64,000 bases of DNA from Capitella teleta (taxonomy: Eukaryota > Annelida > Polychaeta > Capitellidae), in contig KB311324.1 in the NCBI GenBank assembly GCA_000328365.1, positions 351,534-415,533 on the forward strand. Reading direction: 5' to 3'. A program made the translations under genes and the position numbers. Positions 14,282-25,838 of this stretch are shown piece after piece. How positions within the stretch are numbered: position 1 is the first letter of the stretch; every line of letters starts with the position of its first letter. The notes below the pieces were generated by a model. The model had not been told where the DNA came from and ran no database searches. It saw nothing but the letters and a program-made list of their open reading frames with translations.

Positions 14282-15006
14282 CAGTATAATCTCGATATGT
14301 CGAATTTCAAGGGACCGTTGAAATCACTTCGAATTATAGAGCCTACGTGTAGTAACATGGGTCAAGCATAGACAAAACATGAGTCAAGTTGAGTTTCTTT
14401 TCGTAGCCACGATAACGAGAGTACGTACAGAAACGAAATGATGACCCAACACTGCCCTCCGGTCAGTTACCACCCCCTTTGAAGTCTTGTGTGCATATCA
14501 TATTTTCTCTGATATTGCCGATTTAAATAAACTAATCTTAAAAAATAATCACAAACACTTTGTAGATTTATGTAATCTTTGCATGCCGACCCCAAAGGAG
14601 CGCACTGAATGAGGCTGTGCATCTTTGTTTTGACACTTATTGCAAGCAGGAATAGCACTCGGGGGTTACTCCGAGAACCGCTCGCTGTCAACTTGGAGAA
14701 AGGTGTGAATGACGCTGATTGGACGCTCCGAGTCGAGCAATTAGTGAGGCAGCTTTATACAATCACAGGCAAAGTTTCTCTAGTATTCAACTTTGCCTGA
14801 GTTAACTTCGACATAAAGGTATCTAAAGTTACCCATGGGAACGGAAAATGAGTTCGAGTCATAGAGCTTTTCGAGTTATGGGAGTTCGACATATCGATCG
14901 TTACAAAATTCAATGTACGGTATAGGAAGGGACTCGGGGATTCGAAATGGCTTCGACTCATAGGGAAATTCGAGTTGAGGGAGCTCGGAATATCGAGATT
15001 ATACTG
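14282..15006. mobile_element. non-autonomous pogo/Tigger-type DNA transposon (MITE)
   Basis: The 725-bp element has terminal inverted repeats. The left end and the reverse complement of the right end share the perfect 17-mer CAGTATAATCTCGATAT, followed by TCGAA-type subterminal motifs. A TA dinucleotide flanks each end (14280-14281 and 15007-15008), as expected for Tc1/mariner-superfamily target duplications. The CAGT...CTCGATAT ends followed by TCGAA resemble pogo/Tigger elements. The interior has no transposase-sized open frame, so this is a deletion derivative or MITE. Several internal TCGA-rich repeats on both sides extend the end homology. Confidence 0.8.
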
Positions 15007-15320
15007 TAATTCAAATATTAAAATAATATAAACATATAGTAATTAATCATTTTGTAATTGATTTTCCCTTCACCATTACACGAAGCGCTGTCTCAATATT
15101 AGTGCTAGCTCTGTATCTGAATGACGAGTAATAAGTTGCACAGTTCATCAGATTTGAGTGCAAATGATGTCAACATCTTTTCAGTGGAAGTTTCGGTTCA
15201 ATATTCGCCTTTGTTCCCAAGAATCCCTGGTTTCCTGTTGAACGGAAGCTATTTTAAATTTGGGTTTTCTTACAATTCCATTTCCTGCTGAAACACATAA
15301 TTAACTTCCAGGGTAGTTGG

Positions 15321-15356
15321 TTGACCTATAACCAAATATATTTGGTTATAGGTCAA
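15321..15356. repeat. perfect 36-bp palindrome
   Basis: Two 16-bp arms, TTGACCTATAACCAAA and its reverse complement, are separated by the self-complementary centre TATA, so the whole 36 bp is a perfect palindrome. It could extrude a cruciform or be a head-to-head insertion scar. No function can be assigned. Confidence 0.9.
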
Positions 15357-16742
15357 TAGATCAAATGATAATAATATTCGCTGAGGTTATAGAGTGCTAT
15401 GAGAGTGCAATCCTTGCTCACTCTTTAGTCCGTGTTTTATCTTATGGTATATAACCCGGATTAAGGCGAGTTTATTGACACCACTGACGAGGGCAGTATC
15501 ACACGGAAAGGATTTACATGTATTCAAACATTCTGTGCATCAACAACTGATCCCACGCATATAAGTAGTAATTACATGGCCTCCTTTCTCTTACACTACC
15601 CTCGCATGCCTCCTCTCTTTTCAACGCAATCAACGAATCACCCTCGAGTGTAATGGAAACAATTCGCTGACGTTATGTTTCTCGAGATTATCGGTTGTGC
15701 AAAGACGTTATGATATTGCTGATCAGACAATGCGGGCTTTGCACCGCATGATCGACGGACGTTATGATTGATGTCCTTCTCTCAAATAATCATCAATCGA
15801 CCGAGAACAGAAAGCGATCACTTCACCCGAGAGAGGGTTGGTACAAATTAACATGCATGACGATAATTAATTTGCTCGGCCACTTGTGTTTTCAGGTTAT
15901 GAACTGGTACTTATTATATGTTATGAAATCAATTATCATGTAAAACACAACAGGAATTGTCCTTTCGTGAACCTGTTATATTAAGAAGAAACGCCTGATT
16001 TAACAGTCATCGCCCTGACTCCTTGTTACTCCAGGAAAGGGGCATTATATAGAACACCACGCATAGCTGCCATAACACTATCGTAATAATATCACAATAA
16101 ACTGATAACAGCCCCACAAAGTACGGAATTGAATGAGATAAGTTATAAAATACCATAATGATTTCCTATACATAAGCACGCTGCACTGCTTTGTACGCGG
16201 ACCGGACAACCTGTGCACGAAGTGCAAATCAATATCCAAGATAATTCCACTTATCTAATTATGAGCTGCAACTGACCCTCCACGGCCCTGAAATGTGACT
16301 GATCAGGTCCATCGAACAGAAGGCCAATGAGATTGATTAAACAGTCGCCTTGTTATGCAACACAGAGTCAGAAGGTCATGGGTCAGTGTAGTTCACCAAT
16401 GGAAGTAGCAGATGTATCGCATTTGCTGCTCAAACTCCCCGTGGACCACAACACAGGTGAGTGTCTCGTTTGCTTCGGATCGGTTGCTCTTATGTTATAC
16501 ATGTACGTACTGGGATCGAAGTGTAAATTAAAGGGATGGGGAACTAAATTTTAAGTGATGTTCTATTGACTCATAGCACCAATTGATAGCATTCCGTGCC
16601 AAGAACACCCTGCCTGGATGCAAGCGTAAGGAAATAATGCATTCCGAATATCGGGGTTAGCATTGCGCCTATGGGAGAATGGCTTCCATTGCGAAGTATA
16701 GGAGGCAAACGTCAGCTGATGGCTTGGTTTGGCTGATGGCTG
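15357..16742. other. gene-free stretch, nothing recognised
   Basis: No recognisable coding sequence, RNA gene or repeat. It lies between a palindrome and the promoter-like block upstream of the carotenoid oxygenase gene. Confidence 0.5.
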
Positions 16743-16894
16743 ATTGGTCCCGTTCCCCTCGTGAAGCTATCGATTTCAGCCAATCAGAGCAGAGCATCTT
16801 CGCCATAAAAGGACATCTCTGTTGTTTACGAAACGAAAGCGCATGCGTGGTGCACTCTTGCTGACCTTTTTACTGTTTCAGGATGAGAAACGTG
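16743..16894 (+). promoter_or_regulatory. candidate promoter and 5' UTR exon of the carotenoid oxygenase gene
   Basis: An inverted CCAAT box (ATTGG, 16743-16747) and a direct CCAAT box (16780-16784) precede a TATA-like ATAAAAG (16805-16811) at ordinary core-promoter spacing. An NRF1-like GCGCATGCGT (16839-16848) lies near where a start site would fall. A splice donor, GTAGGT at 16895, follows. A pyrimidine-poor but plausible acceptor (CATTTTAG, ending 17808) sits two bases before the start codon at 17811. A non-coding first exon of roughly 16835-16894 spliced over a 914-bp intron would join these. This is inferred from motif order only. Confidence 0.4.
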
Positions 16895-17324
16895 GTAGGT
16901 GTCCTAGAAAATCGTTTGTTAAAATAAGAAAAATAGCGAAAAATATTTTTTGTTTGCGCCTGACTGGTGGCAAAATGATTATTCTATCTATTTCCGAAAA
17001 GAAAATAAAAAATATCAAGGGGTTTAGTCGCACGACACGGGGATATGACGAGGCCCATTGTAAAAGATGGGGAACTCGGTGTTTCATCACAGCGACTGAC
17101 GTCACGCCTTATTAGCATTATATCTCCCGCGAAATCGTTAGCGATGATATTCCTTGTGTGAGCCAGGCATAGGAATCATCTTTGGTGCATCAAATAACGA
17201 CTCAAAGTCCATTTTCAACCAGTTCTCCCTCCCTTTAAGTGAACCAACGGTTAGATACATGCAATCATATATATTATTAAACATAGTATTATTATGCTCA
17301 TTTTAGTTAGTTTTTGTTATTAAG

Positions 17325-17403
17325 AGAAGAGAAAAAAAAAGAGAAAATGGGAGAAGAAAAAGAAACAAATGAAAACGCGGATTAAGAATTTTTTTTTTTT
17401 TTT
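17325..17403. repeat. purine-rich tract followed by poly-T
   Basis: A-rich and GA-rich low-complexity sequence followed by about 16 T residues, within the likely 5' intron of the carotenoid oxygenase gene. No feature other than composition. Confidence 0.7.
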
Positions 17404-17810
17404 TACATAATGTACGAGTAACACAAAACGACACAAAAACGGTTAAAAACGCATGCAAAAGTGAGAGACGAAACAGAAGGGGTAAAGCGAAGGAAACTTA
17501 CTTACTCAACCCGTATTGAATATTTGAATTCGCATATACAATAGTTACAGTTTACTGTTTGCCCTCACAAAATAAGTAACACTTTACAGTGTTAGTAAAC
17601 CCGACTCGGCACGCACCATCATAATTATCTCCTAACCGTGAAACCTGTTTCAAGTTAGAGTTTAATTTGACCAATTACGCAGCCACATAACAAACCGACA
17701 TATTTTTCTCTTCCACTACTTATTTTCACCACGTGGCAATAATAATGTTTAAATCGCGAACATCGGCTCTTCCTTGAGGTTGTATTAACGCGTGTATATG
17801 CATTTTAGAT

Positions 17811-19557
17811 ATGGAGTGCATTCTGAAAACGTTCGTTGCTTGGTTTCTGTTTGTTGCCATGGCAGCAGGAGAAATGCCATCCGCCTACGTCTTGACTTTC
17901 ACCTCAAACACAGAGACGTATGAGGACCACATGGTAGAGTTACAAAACCCCCTTCCTGATTGGGTGAACGGCATCTATGTGAGTGTTGATAAACCTTTCT
18001 GCTTTTATAAATTCGGCTTATTTATTGAGTAGCGCATTCATTTACTCACTATTCCGTCTTCGTGAATTTTAAGAAATTGCGTTTAATTCAACCATTATTA
18101 GTTCTGATAAGCTTTGCCTTTCTACACTAGGTGTTGTAAACAAGTACAATAATCGCTTTCTGCAGGTTAGAAACGGCATGGGTGTCTTCGAGATGGGCGA
18201 TCGCAACTTGACGCATCCCTTCGACGGTCTAGCAAAACTTCACAGCTTCCGGTTGACGGGAGGGTCAAGTCACGTGATCTACAACTCTCAATTCTTAGAA
18301 TCAAACTTCTACAAGGATTCGAAATCTGAAGGACGCCTCGCTCCTTACCTGGTCCTGGGCTCAATCGTTCCTTCGTTCGCGTTGTGGGATAAGATCAGGG
18401 CCCTTTACAACGGCATTGACAATACGAACATCAACGTTGTCCAATTCAACGGAACCACTCTTCACGCCCTCAGTGACTTCTGGCATTCGTACGAAATCAA
18501 CAAGAGAGATCTGCGGACTGTAAGAAAAACCGAGCCTCCACTTCCGAATGCTGGTATTCTCAACTATGTCGCTCCAATCCCAGCCTCTTCGCACCCCGCA
18601 AAGGAGTTTGGCACCAACAACTACATCAACTTCTACTCCCTTGTGAACGTGCTTCCTTGGCAGAGTCACACCCTCAATATCATCCGCATTGAATCATCAA
18701 CTAAAACAGAGCTCTTAGCGTCAATACCTAGGATTGATATTCCATATATGCACTCTATGGCCTCAACGAAAGATTACGCAATCGTCATCGCACACCCTGT
18801 GTATGTCAACTGGATGACCATAGTCAGAAACCAAGATCCCCTGGACAGCTTGGAATATCACGCTGATAAGCCAACTGATATCTACGTCGTTCATCTCCAC
18901 ACCAACAAGTTCTACCATCTCAAAACAGACAGCTATTTCTTCATGCACAACGTCAATGCTTTCCAGGAGGGCGATAAACTCTACGTAGATGAGACCTCAT
19001 ACTCCGACATCAGCCTCATGCACGCCATGGCCTTCCATAACATCAGGTCTGGATCTCCTCAGTGGCCGGATAATATGCACTCCCAAATCAAACGGCTGAC
19101 CATCGATCTATCTACAGAGACAGTTGAAGTACACAATTTCGATACCATTCCTGGTTTAGAGTTCGTCAACACACTGGATCTCCCTGTCATCAACCCAGAC
19201 TACTCCTTCCAAAGGTATTGCTACATCTACGGCCAAGTATTTGGTGACCGAGGTCTAGAAGACGTAAAACTGGTAAAGAAGGACATATGTGGACACGGGG
19301 ATAAAGTTTGGTTCAAGCCAAATCATTTTCCATCCGAATCGTGGTTCCAACCGAATCCCAATGGTGTCGATGAGGATGATGGCATCCTACTCAACATCGT
19401 CCTTGATGGCGACACTAGGACCTCCTACTTGCTCTTCCTGGATGCTAAGACCTTTGAAGAGATCAACGTTGGTTATTTACCTACGTGGATACCCTTCACC
19501 TTGCATGGACGATTCTTCTCTCACAGCTGCTCTGACGATGAACTTTCTGGTTCCTAG
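17811..19557 (+). CDS. carotenoid oxygenase family protein (BCO/RPE65/NinaB-like), predicted secreted
   Basis: Two coding exons, 17811-17978 and 18166-19557, joined over a 187-bp intron (GTGAGT donor, TTCTGCAG acceptor, phase 0), give 519 residues, close to the usual 520-560. The family cleaves or isomerises carotenoids and retinoids on a non-haem Fe(II) in a seven-bladed propeller. The splice restores the N-terminal signature GIYVRNGMGVFEMG (54-67). The four iron ligands can be placed at His199 (SSHP), His252 (YMHS), His317 (FFMH) and His503 (IPFTLHG), and the EDDG motif is near 459-462. Two second-shell glutamates of RPE65 appear as Asp (about 160 and 394). The PDPCK membrane-loop motif of vertebrate members is absent. 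Residues 1-20 look like a cleavable signal peptide, unusual for this mostly cytosolic or membrane-attached family. Substrate cannot be predicted. The assignment to the family is firm; the subfamily is open. Confidence 0.93.
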
Positions 19558-19643
19558 ACCACTATTCTCTCGTAAGCATGTCGTATTGCTTGGATATTAA
19601 GATAATGTATCATGTTTGTCGTATTCAATGTGTATGCAAGACC

Positions 19644-19649
19644 AATAAA
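19644..19649 (+). terminator. polyadenylation signal of the carotenoid oxygenase gene
   Basis: Canonical AATAAA, 87 bp after the stop codon. It would end the transcript near 19665, before the 3' end of the convergent gene. Confidence 0.75.
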
Positions 19650-19823
19650 ATTATCTGCACTTTGTATTAAAGAATTGCAACCATAAACGTGACTTCATAA
19701 TTAGTTTTATATTTTGAAGACAACTCACAAGAACATCATATGTGGAATTGTCTGATAACTTATGATGCAATGGGAATATTTATAATTGGTTGAAATCTAA
19801 GCTGAGTCAGTCGTGCAATAAAC

Positions 19824-19829
19824 TTTATT
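19824..19829 (-). terminator. polyadenylation signal of the CNBD2-like gene
   Basis: Canonical AATAAA on the - strand, 51 bp past the stop codon at 19880-19882. The two convergent genes therefore end within roughly 150 bp of each other without obvious overlap. Confidence 0.75.
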
Positions 19830-19879
19830 ATTTACAAAGCGCGAGTGCATTGACTATCAGGATGAGGATTGCAGCTGAT

Positions 19880-22800
19880 TCACCCGAGGACTGTGAGGTC
19901 GTACTTATACGACGATCCGTATTTGCTGCTCATTCGGAGGAACTTGGTCATGGCCTGCTTTTTGTACTCCTGCCACTCGTAATTTGCGTTCAGTCTGTCC
20001 AGGAGTTCCTCCTCCTCGGGGAAGACTTTTGTCTGTGAACATAACAATGACATTGAGCCATGTTTAGGACCAATCCAGCTACCTTGAATTTGATGAGGCT
20101 GTAGATTGCTTCATCTGCGTGGGCCAGGAAGAATTTCTTGCTGATCTGAATCACCTGACATCCTCCACTGACCTGTATGACGACATTCAGAATCTACAGG
20201 GTGGCTCACGTGAAAGTTTACTCACTAGACTTGCGGATGGACCCCTCTCCTCCGGAACCAAACACGACCTCAAACCCTAAAATAAAAAATATAAAAAAGT
20301 AGAAATAAATATATAAAATAATAATAATAAAAAGAAAAAGAAAACATAGTTAATGTAATTGCATGGCTCCTTTAAGTTTGCTGGCCATCACATCACACGA
20401 TTATAGATTTCTACGCTTCACTGCATGTTGAAATGTTCTATGTTCATCTTTTGATAAAGGTATTTTTTATCATTCAGTGTTAAGCAAAATGAAACGGACA
20501 TTAGCCAACGCACCTACATGTGATAATATTGAATTATTGTAGGGTATTTATAAAGCAAATTGTGAAATAAAAAAATGAAAAACGTTTACTCACGAATATA
20601 GCTCCGGTGTGCAAAGACTCAAGTTCCACAAATCGAGGCAGCGCAACCAGATTGGGGTCCTTCCTTGTCGAAGAGCCGCTTTTGGCTCTCTCGTTTAAAC
20701 TAGGCAGCATCGGCGTCCTTATAAACCCAATCGTTTTCTTCCCTCGATCCAGATTCAAAATAGGTTCCCCAACATCCTCGTCGAACGCAGACACCGGATT
20801 TCGCTTGGATGGGTCACACAACCTGTCCACGTTCTCGATGCAACGCGTTTTCTTCGTGACCCTTGGCGTACTCGCCCTGTATTGGTGGGACATGCTACGC
20901 GTGGCTTTTACAGGGGTGGTAGGGCAGGACGAGTTCACTGAAGGGTGGGTCAGAGTAGGAGGTGCGGATGCTGTGCGTGGTTGGATCTCAGCCGGGTTGT
21001 ACTGCCCTCGTCTGTAGTGCGATTTGACTAGAAGGGAATTTTGTTAACAGGTGTGAGATATTGATACAGTATTTAACTGTGGTCTCCTTGGGCTATGAAA
21101 GCTATTCGCTTGAGAGTTTGGTGATATTTGTCCTTGGCTGCCGTCTGTTTGGCTATGTTCTTCCTTCGCTGCTCTGGATCCCACATCTTGCTTTTCAGAT
21201 GGCGTATAACTTTAGCTTCTCCCTAAATAATCATTTTAGTGTCATTTATTAGATTTCTTTCCGTTGCGACTCAACCGATTTGATGATATAAATCCATTCC
21301 ATGTTGTTGCTGTCTTTCACCATTAGCCGACCAAACCTTCAAGAAAACGAGACATAGATATTTGCTGTATAGAAACACCGCAAGAATCACTTGTACGAAA
21401 GCACTGTCCACACATCTGGATTCTCATTCAGCAATCTCATCGGAAAATGTTGAAACACGATGTGACGTCTGAGAAGAAACGAGGCATTTAATGCTGGAAT
21501 TTAGTATTCACTCACATCCTACTTGCAGATATCCAAACACCGGGCGTCGCTAGTATCAACTGACATGTTGAAGATATTCCGATAATCCTGCAAAAATAAT
21601 ATCGACAAATCCTCACAGCTCGAACTTTCCCTGCCGTTTGATATTATACCTTTTGGTGAATTGCGACCAACTCTACGATTTCAGGAGTGACAAGAGTGGC
21701 TCTTCTTGTGCAGCCGCACTTGATATCCTCTTCCTGCAATTAATTATAAATTCAGCTGTCATACCAATATGCTAACATTCCGTACTCCATATCCATCTCC
21801 AGGCTTAACTTCAACCATGTCCTTCGTCTCACTGTCTTTTCCATATACTGAATGATATCATTGATCAGATAAAATTACTATGTTGTTGCATACTCACGAT
21901 ATCCGGACAGAACAAAGTACATTCCGTCCGCCATCAGTCCCTCTTTGACCACCATGCGGTTTGGCATGTACCTGGATGCAGTCAGAGTGAGCGTATGTTG
22001 CAATGAGGATGTTAATTAACCTGTCGTAAACCATGAATTGGGCTAATTGTCGTTGGATGGAATACGGATATTGTTGAAAGGCATTGCAAGCACGCTTCAT
22101 GAACCTCGTCAACTGTGTCATAGAAAGATATGATTAGATAATAATTTATTTCAAATAACATCCTTCTGAAGAAATGCAATGAAATTCTTATGCTGCTCAG
22201 TAGGTTTTAGACTTCTACATGTACATTTTCAGCTAAATGAAAGCAATCAGGAAATTGACGGTAGAAAACGTATCTTACATTTAACGGGTAAATTGTATAT
22301 CACGACAAATTATACTTGATTCTACATGTACAACTTAAATGGTAATGATGTAACAAGAAATAGAATTCTAAAAACATATTCCCATTAACCGGTGGTGAAT
22401 ACCCAACGGAAATTTAATCGGTTTACTCTCAGGGAAGATATGTGTCTACATGTATAAGACAAGTCGTCAACGTTGGGGAAATATTAGCATAATGATCACC
22501 GTCTCAGAGTATATCTTGAATGTGTTAAAATACATTGTTCAATATTTGACGTATGTGCCGAATATTGAATTAGATTCACGGGACAGGATAGTCGCAATTA
22601 ATCCTACCTCGAGGTTCTGCTCTGAATTACGGTTAGCAGGGGCAATCTGCAACACCTTCCTGATCTCATCCGTTAGGAAATACTGTGCAAGACACAACAT
22701 CATATCATATGAAGCTAGGAATGAATTGCACTCGCACATCAGCGGTGTGGTTCCTTGAGAAGAGGGTCTTGTCAAAGGTCAGTTGCACAATCTCTTTCGT

Positions 22801-23766
22801 TTTTTCATTTGCCAGAAAAGTGACGAATGGTCGGTGTTTCCGGCCGCTCTGTTCGCTGAAGGCACTGTCATCTTTGGACTGTCGGCAACTTTTCTTGATG
22901 GGTTCGTACCAGTATTCACCGTCAATGCTCTCAAGTACACATCTGTATTTAATGCGTGGTTTTATGATATTATTAGTTGTGATGCTCACTCTTTTAGGGT
23001 ACGACACACTCTGTACATCAATAAGACAATTCTGGAGATTTTGTAGAACGTCATATGCTGCAAATAGAGACACATTAATGGACAGAAAGTTTATTAAGTT
23101 AGATTGCAATGATTTCAGCAATAAATTGGAATCATCAAAGCAGTAATAGAATCATTCGCTGGCATTGCGTAATCAATGCGAATCCCATTGCTTTAATAAG
23201 TGCTAATCGTTTCCAATTGAAGATATGAAAAATAGCTGTTAAGTACATTATACCAGAGAGTTAACCAAATATTATATCTGTCATGTTTGATGGCAAGGTA
23301 TACAGGGCTACAGGCTGTAGTTTAAAATTAAGTAGCGGACAGACACACTTTTATATGAAAAATACGTTCCTAGACGTTGAATCATAAACAATGATGATAA
23401 ATATTGCCAAAGCAATTCATAAAGATTCTGAATTTCTGATCTGTGTGGAAGTATCCTGGAAAAAGTTTCTGTACAATAATATCTATCTCACTTGTCTCAG
23501 TGGGGTTGAACACATGGAGGTGTCCCTCGATGACAAAACCGTAGCCTTCCATCGATCGGCGAAAGGTGACAGCATTTCATCCGAGGAAACATTGTCCTGC
23601 TTTCTGAAAACACCTAGGATCCTCAGAGCACCAATAATACACCTTCACACTACCTCACTGAACGACGGGCTGTGTTAGACGATCTAAAGTGTCCGATCAT
23701 TGTCCGCAATGTGTCCTCATCACTGCGTTTCTGGTATTTCTCTGCTCGATTTGCAGGTGAGTTCAT
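19880..23766 (-). CDS. CNBD2: CNBD2-like cyclic nucleotide-binding domain protein, 17 exons
   Basis: Coding exons, 5' to 3' on the - strand: 23766-23654, 23603-23492, 23057-22990, 22942-22738, 22682-22608, 22112-22021, 21971-21898, 21847-21786, 21733-21650, 21587-21523, 21468-21391, 21336-21276, 21222-21078, 21027-20594, 20276-20226, 20172-20083, 20032-19880. Phases agree across every junction and give 653 residues (human CNBD2 is about 576). The first cyclic-nucleotide-binding domain spans about 192-345, with GMYFVLSGY and a phosphate-binding cassette around GYGEEDIKCG and RRAT (264-280). A second, degenerate domain starts near 343 (KFGRLMVKDSN, WIYIIKSG). It is split by a low-complexity, Pro/Ser/Thr- and Arg-rich insert encoded mainly by the 434-bp exon, then resumes at GAIFGLRS (553-560) and ISKKFF. 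The C-terminus (FPEEEELLDRL) also fits the family. Mouse CNBD2 (CRIS) binds cAMP and acts in sperm. Twelve introns are 47-62 nt. The fourth exon could instead end at 22732, adding two residues. An in-frame TAG lies just upstream of the chosen ATG. Confidence 0.88.
20277..20345 (-). repeat. A-rich low-complexity tract in a CNBD2 intron
   Basis: A/T-rich simple sequence (AATAAA-like and AAT repeats) fills the acceptor-proximal part of the 317-bp intron between the 434-bp exon and the 51-bp exon. Read on the - strand it is T-rich and may act as the polypyrimidine tract. Confidence 0.7.
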
Positions 23767-25481
23767 CAGAATGCTGCCCTAAGCCACGGCAATCCCCGGT
23801 CGGGTTACTACTGAGGTCGTAAATGTGCTTTGCGTGTTACCTCATGTCTCGGCTCTCAGGTATTTTGCTATACAGTTCATTGAGTTTTACACTGGAGTGT
23901 CAGGTGGATAATTGGAGAGTTAATCCCTCGCAGAATCTCTGACTCATCCTATGCATTTTTATAAATGTATCATCATAAACACTGCATGCCAATATTTGAG
24001 CTGAGCACTGTCGTATATAGTACATTGCCCTGAGTGAAACGGGGGGGGGGTGATTGAACATAATGATATAAAAGCATACTAGTATAACCAGGAAGCACAA
24101 GATGATGACGTATTTCGTCATTGGGGATGGAGAGAACCCTTGTTTGATCCCATTGGCCACATCCATCTGACGAGAGGGCATTGAACCCTCCTTCCATTAT
24201 CCCCATTGTCACGATCCAAAACTTAAATTTGTTTCTCTGCAATATTTCTGTTTCGTTGAATTTTAATGCCTTGATAGGAACTATCATTTTGTATTATTGG
24301 TGGAAATCGCGGAAACATAATTGTATCAACTTGCTATGCAGCTCGATCAACGAAATCTTTTAATGCACTCAGAAATTTCCAAGTAATACCTCTAAGGTAA
24401 CATTTACTCATAATGTTTAGCTGTTTATATTTATTGCAGACTAAATCCATCGATTATTATTTTACCTGGATAATAAAATTATAACAAGATCATTACACCA
24501 CTATGTTAATGAGTGGGATTGATAACAAGTTGAACAACGATCATAATTTATGGGCCTTCCACTGAACTTTCTTGTGTTACTAGAACTCTGATTTATTTTT
24601 ACATTTTGCAAAAGCTGATGAAATTTGAATCTAGAAAATCAACAAGAGAATATACATACCATTTTTTCCTGGCTATAGGGATGGATATTTTTAATTTGCT
24701 GACGTGGCTTCAAAGAATACCTTGTCTAGGCAGCATTGATCAACTGAATGTTAATCAATGATATTACAATATCTATGCTACTGATGTGCCTTAGGATTTT
24801 TCGGATTATATCAACTTGTTTGTGCCGAATCAAGAAGTTCAATCTCTCATGAATAATTTATACTACACCACAGAACCATCATTTCAGTCAATAATGTATA
24901 CGAGGAAACGCATCGTTGATTATCTGAGAGATAAATTATATTCAAAGATATAGAATGCTGAATTATATATGTATGCATACATGTAGCATGAGTCACAACT
25001 CCACACTAATGTAAATCTCTCAACCAATGAGTAACCCGAACCGTAATCCGTTCATATAGATCAATATTTACTTCCACTCCTTGAATTTCCAAGTGAGAAG
25101 AATATGTTATGAATCTATTTACATTTATACAGATGTCTTTGGTTGCCAAGCATGATATACGTTATTAGAGCCTCCTGCATACACGTATTTACCAAAGACG
25201 TGATAATTATGTTTTGTGTGTGTATATATTGGGTCTAATTAATACCTCATAGTTTCGATATCTAATCAATGACATATTTTGAGGATGTTTCAACAGTGTG
25301 GAAATGTTATGTTATTCATTCTCGGGAAAATCAATGTATTATTTTGGTATTACTGACAGGGCACTCGCACTTGTCGCGTAGATAACTAGTGGATAACTGC
25401 TCCAAATATGATCTCCATGTGCATGCGAAGCCATAATACTGTCTCGCCTGGATTAAATATTTTCAACTGATTAAACATTCT

Positions 25482-25610
25482 GGGGCTGATTCCAGAAAGA
25501 AACTTAAGTGATTTAACTCAGCACTGCAGCCGCTAAGTATGCTTAACTCATTCCAGAAAAAAAACATAAGTGCTGTGGGAGTACAATAACTTCTGGAAAT
25601 ATCGGCCCCT
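25482..25610. mobile_element. short inverted-repeat element, probable MITE
   Basis: The left end, GGGGCTGATTCCAGAAAG, is matched imperfectly by the reverse complement of the right end, GGGGCCGATATTTCCAGAAG. The interior carries CTTAAGT-like and TTAACTCA motifs. The total length is about 130 bp and there is no coding capacity. A clear target duplication was not visible, so the family is uncertain; ends of the GGGGCC...CCAGAAA type resemble small DNA-transposon derivatives. Confidence 0.5.
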
Positions 25611-25661
25611 GGAGGTAATAGAAATAAGTCTCTCACCCCCCTCCTCTGATCGAAAATAAAC

Positions 25662-25675
25662 ATTACCATGGAAAC
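25662..25675 (-). promoter_or_regulatory. RFX X-box-like motif near the CNBD2 5' end
   Basis: On the - strand it reads GTTTCCATGGTAAT, one base from the X-box form GTTNCCATGGTAAC bound by RFX factors, which drive many ciliary genes. It lies about 165 bp downstream of the candidate first exon of the CNBD2-like gene on the same strand. The link to that gene is an inference. Confidence 0.4.
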
Positions 25676-25838
25676 GCAAACCCTAATTATAATCTCATTG
25701 GTTGTTCTGAGTCATGCTATTTATATTTCTGCACCCAAGACGCCAGTTTCAGATTTTATGCCAATGCACAAGTACAACACATTTCTGTCAATAAAATGAA
25801 TAAATGCTATCCACACAAAGAAGCGTTAAAAGCCACAC

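Larger units (their letters stand above)
23779..25838 (-). other. probable first intron of the CNBD2-like gene
   Basis: No coding sequence recognised. The stretch ends at the acceptor-like GTGGCTTAG (last base 23779), after which GGCAGCATTCTG reads in frame into the ATG at 23766. It contains a run of ten G (24041-24050), a small inverted-repeat element at 25482-25610 and an X-box-like motif at 25662-25675. Its status as an intron depends on the upstream exon at 25839-25910 being real. Confidence 0.4.

Noticed and set aside
23391-23678. 95-codon + strand open frame over a CNBD2 exon
   Set aside because: Antisense shadow: the - strand reading has phase-compatible splice sites on both sides and continues the CNBD2 protein.
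25434-25450. TAATACTGTCT resembling the 5' end of miR-200/miR-8
   Set aside because: No hairpin partner in the flanks, and the match ends after about 11 bases.
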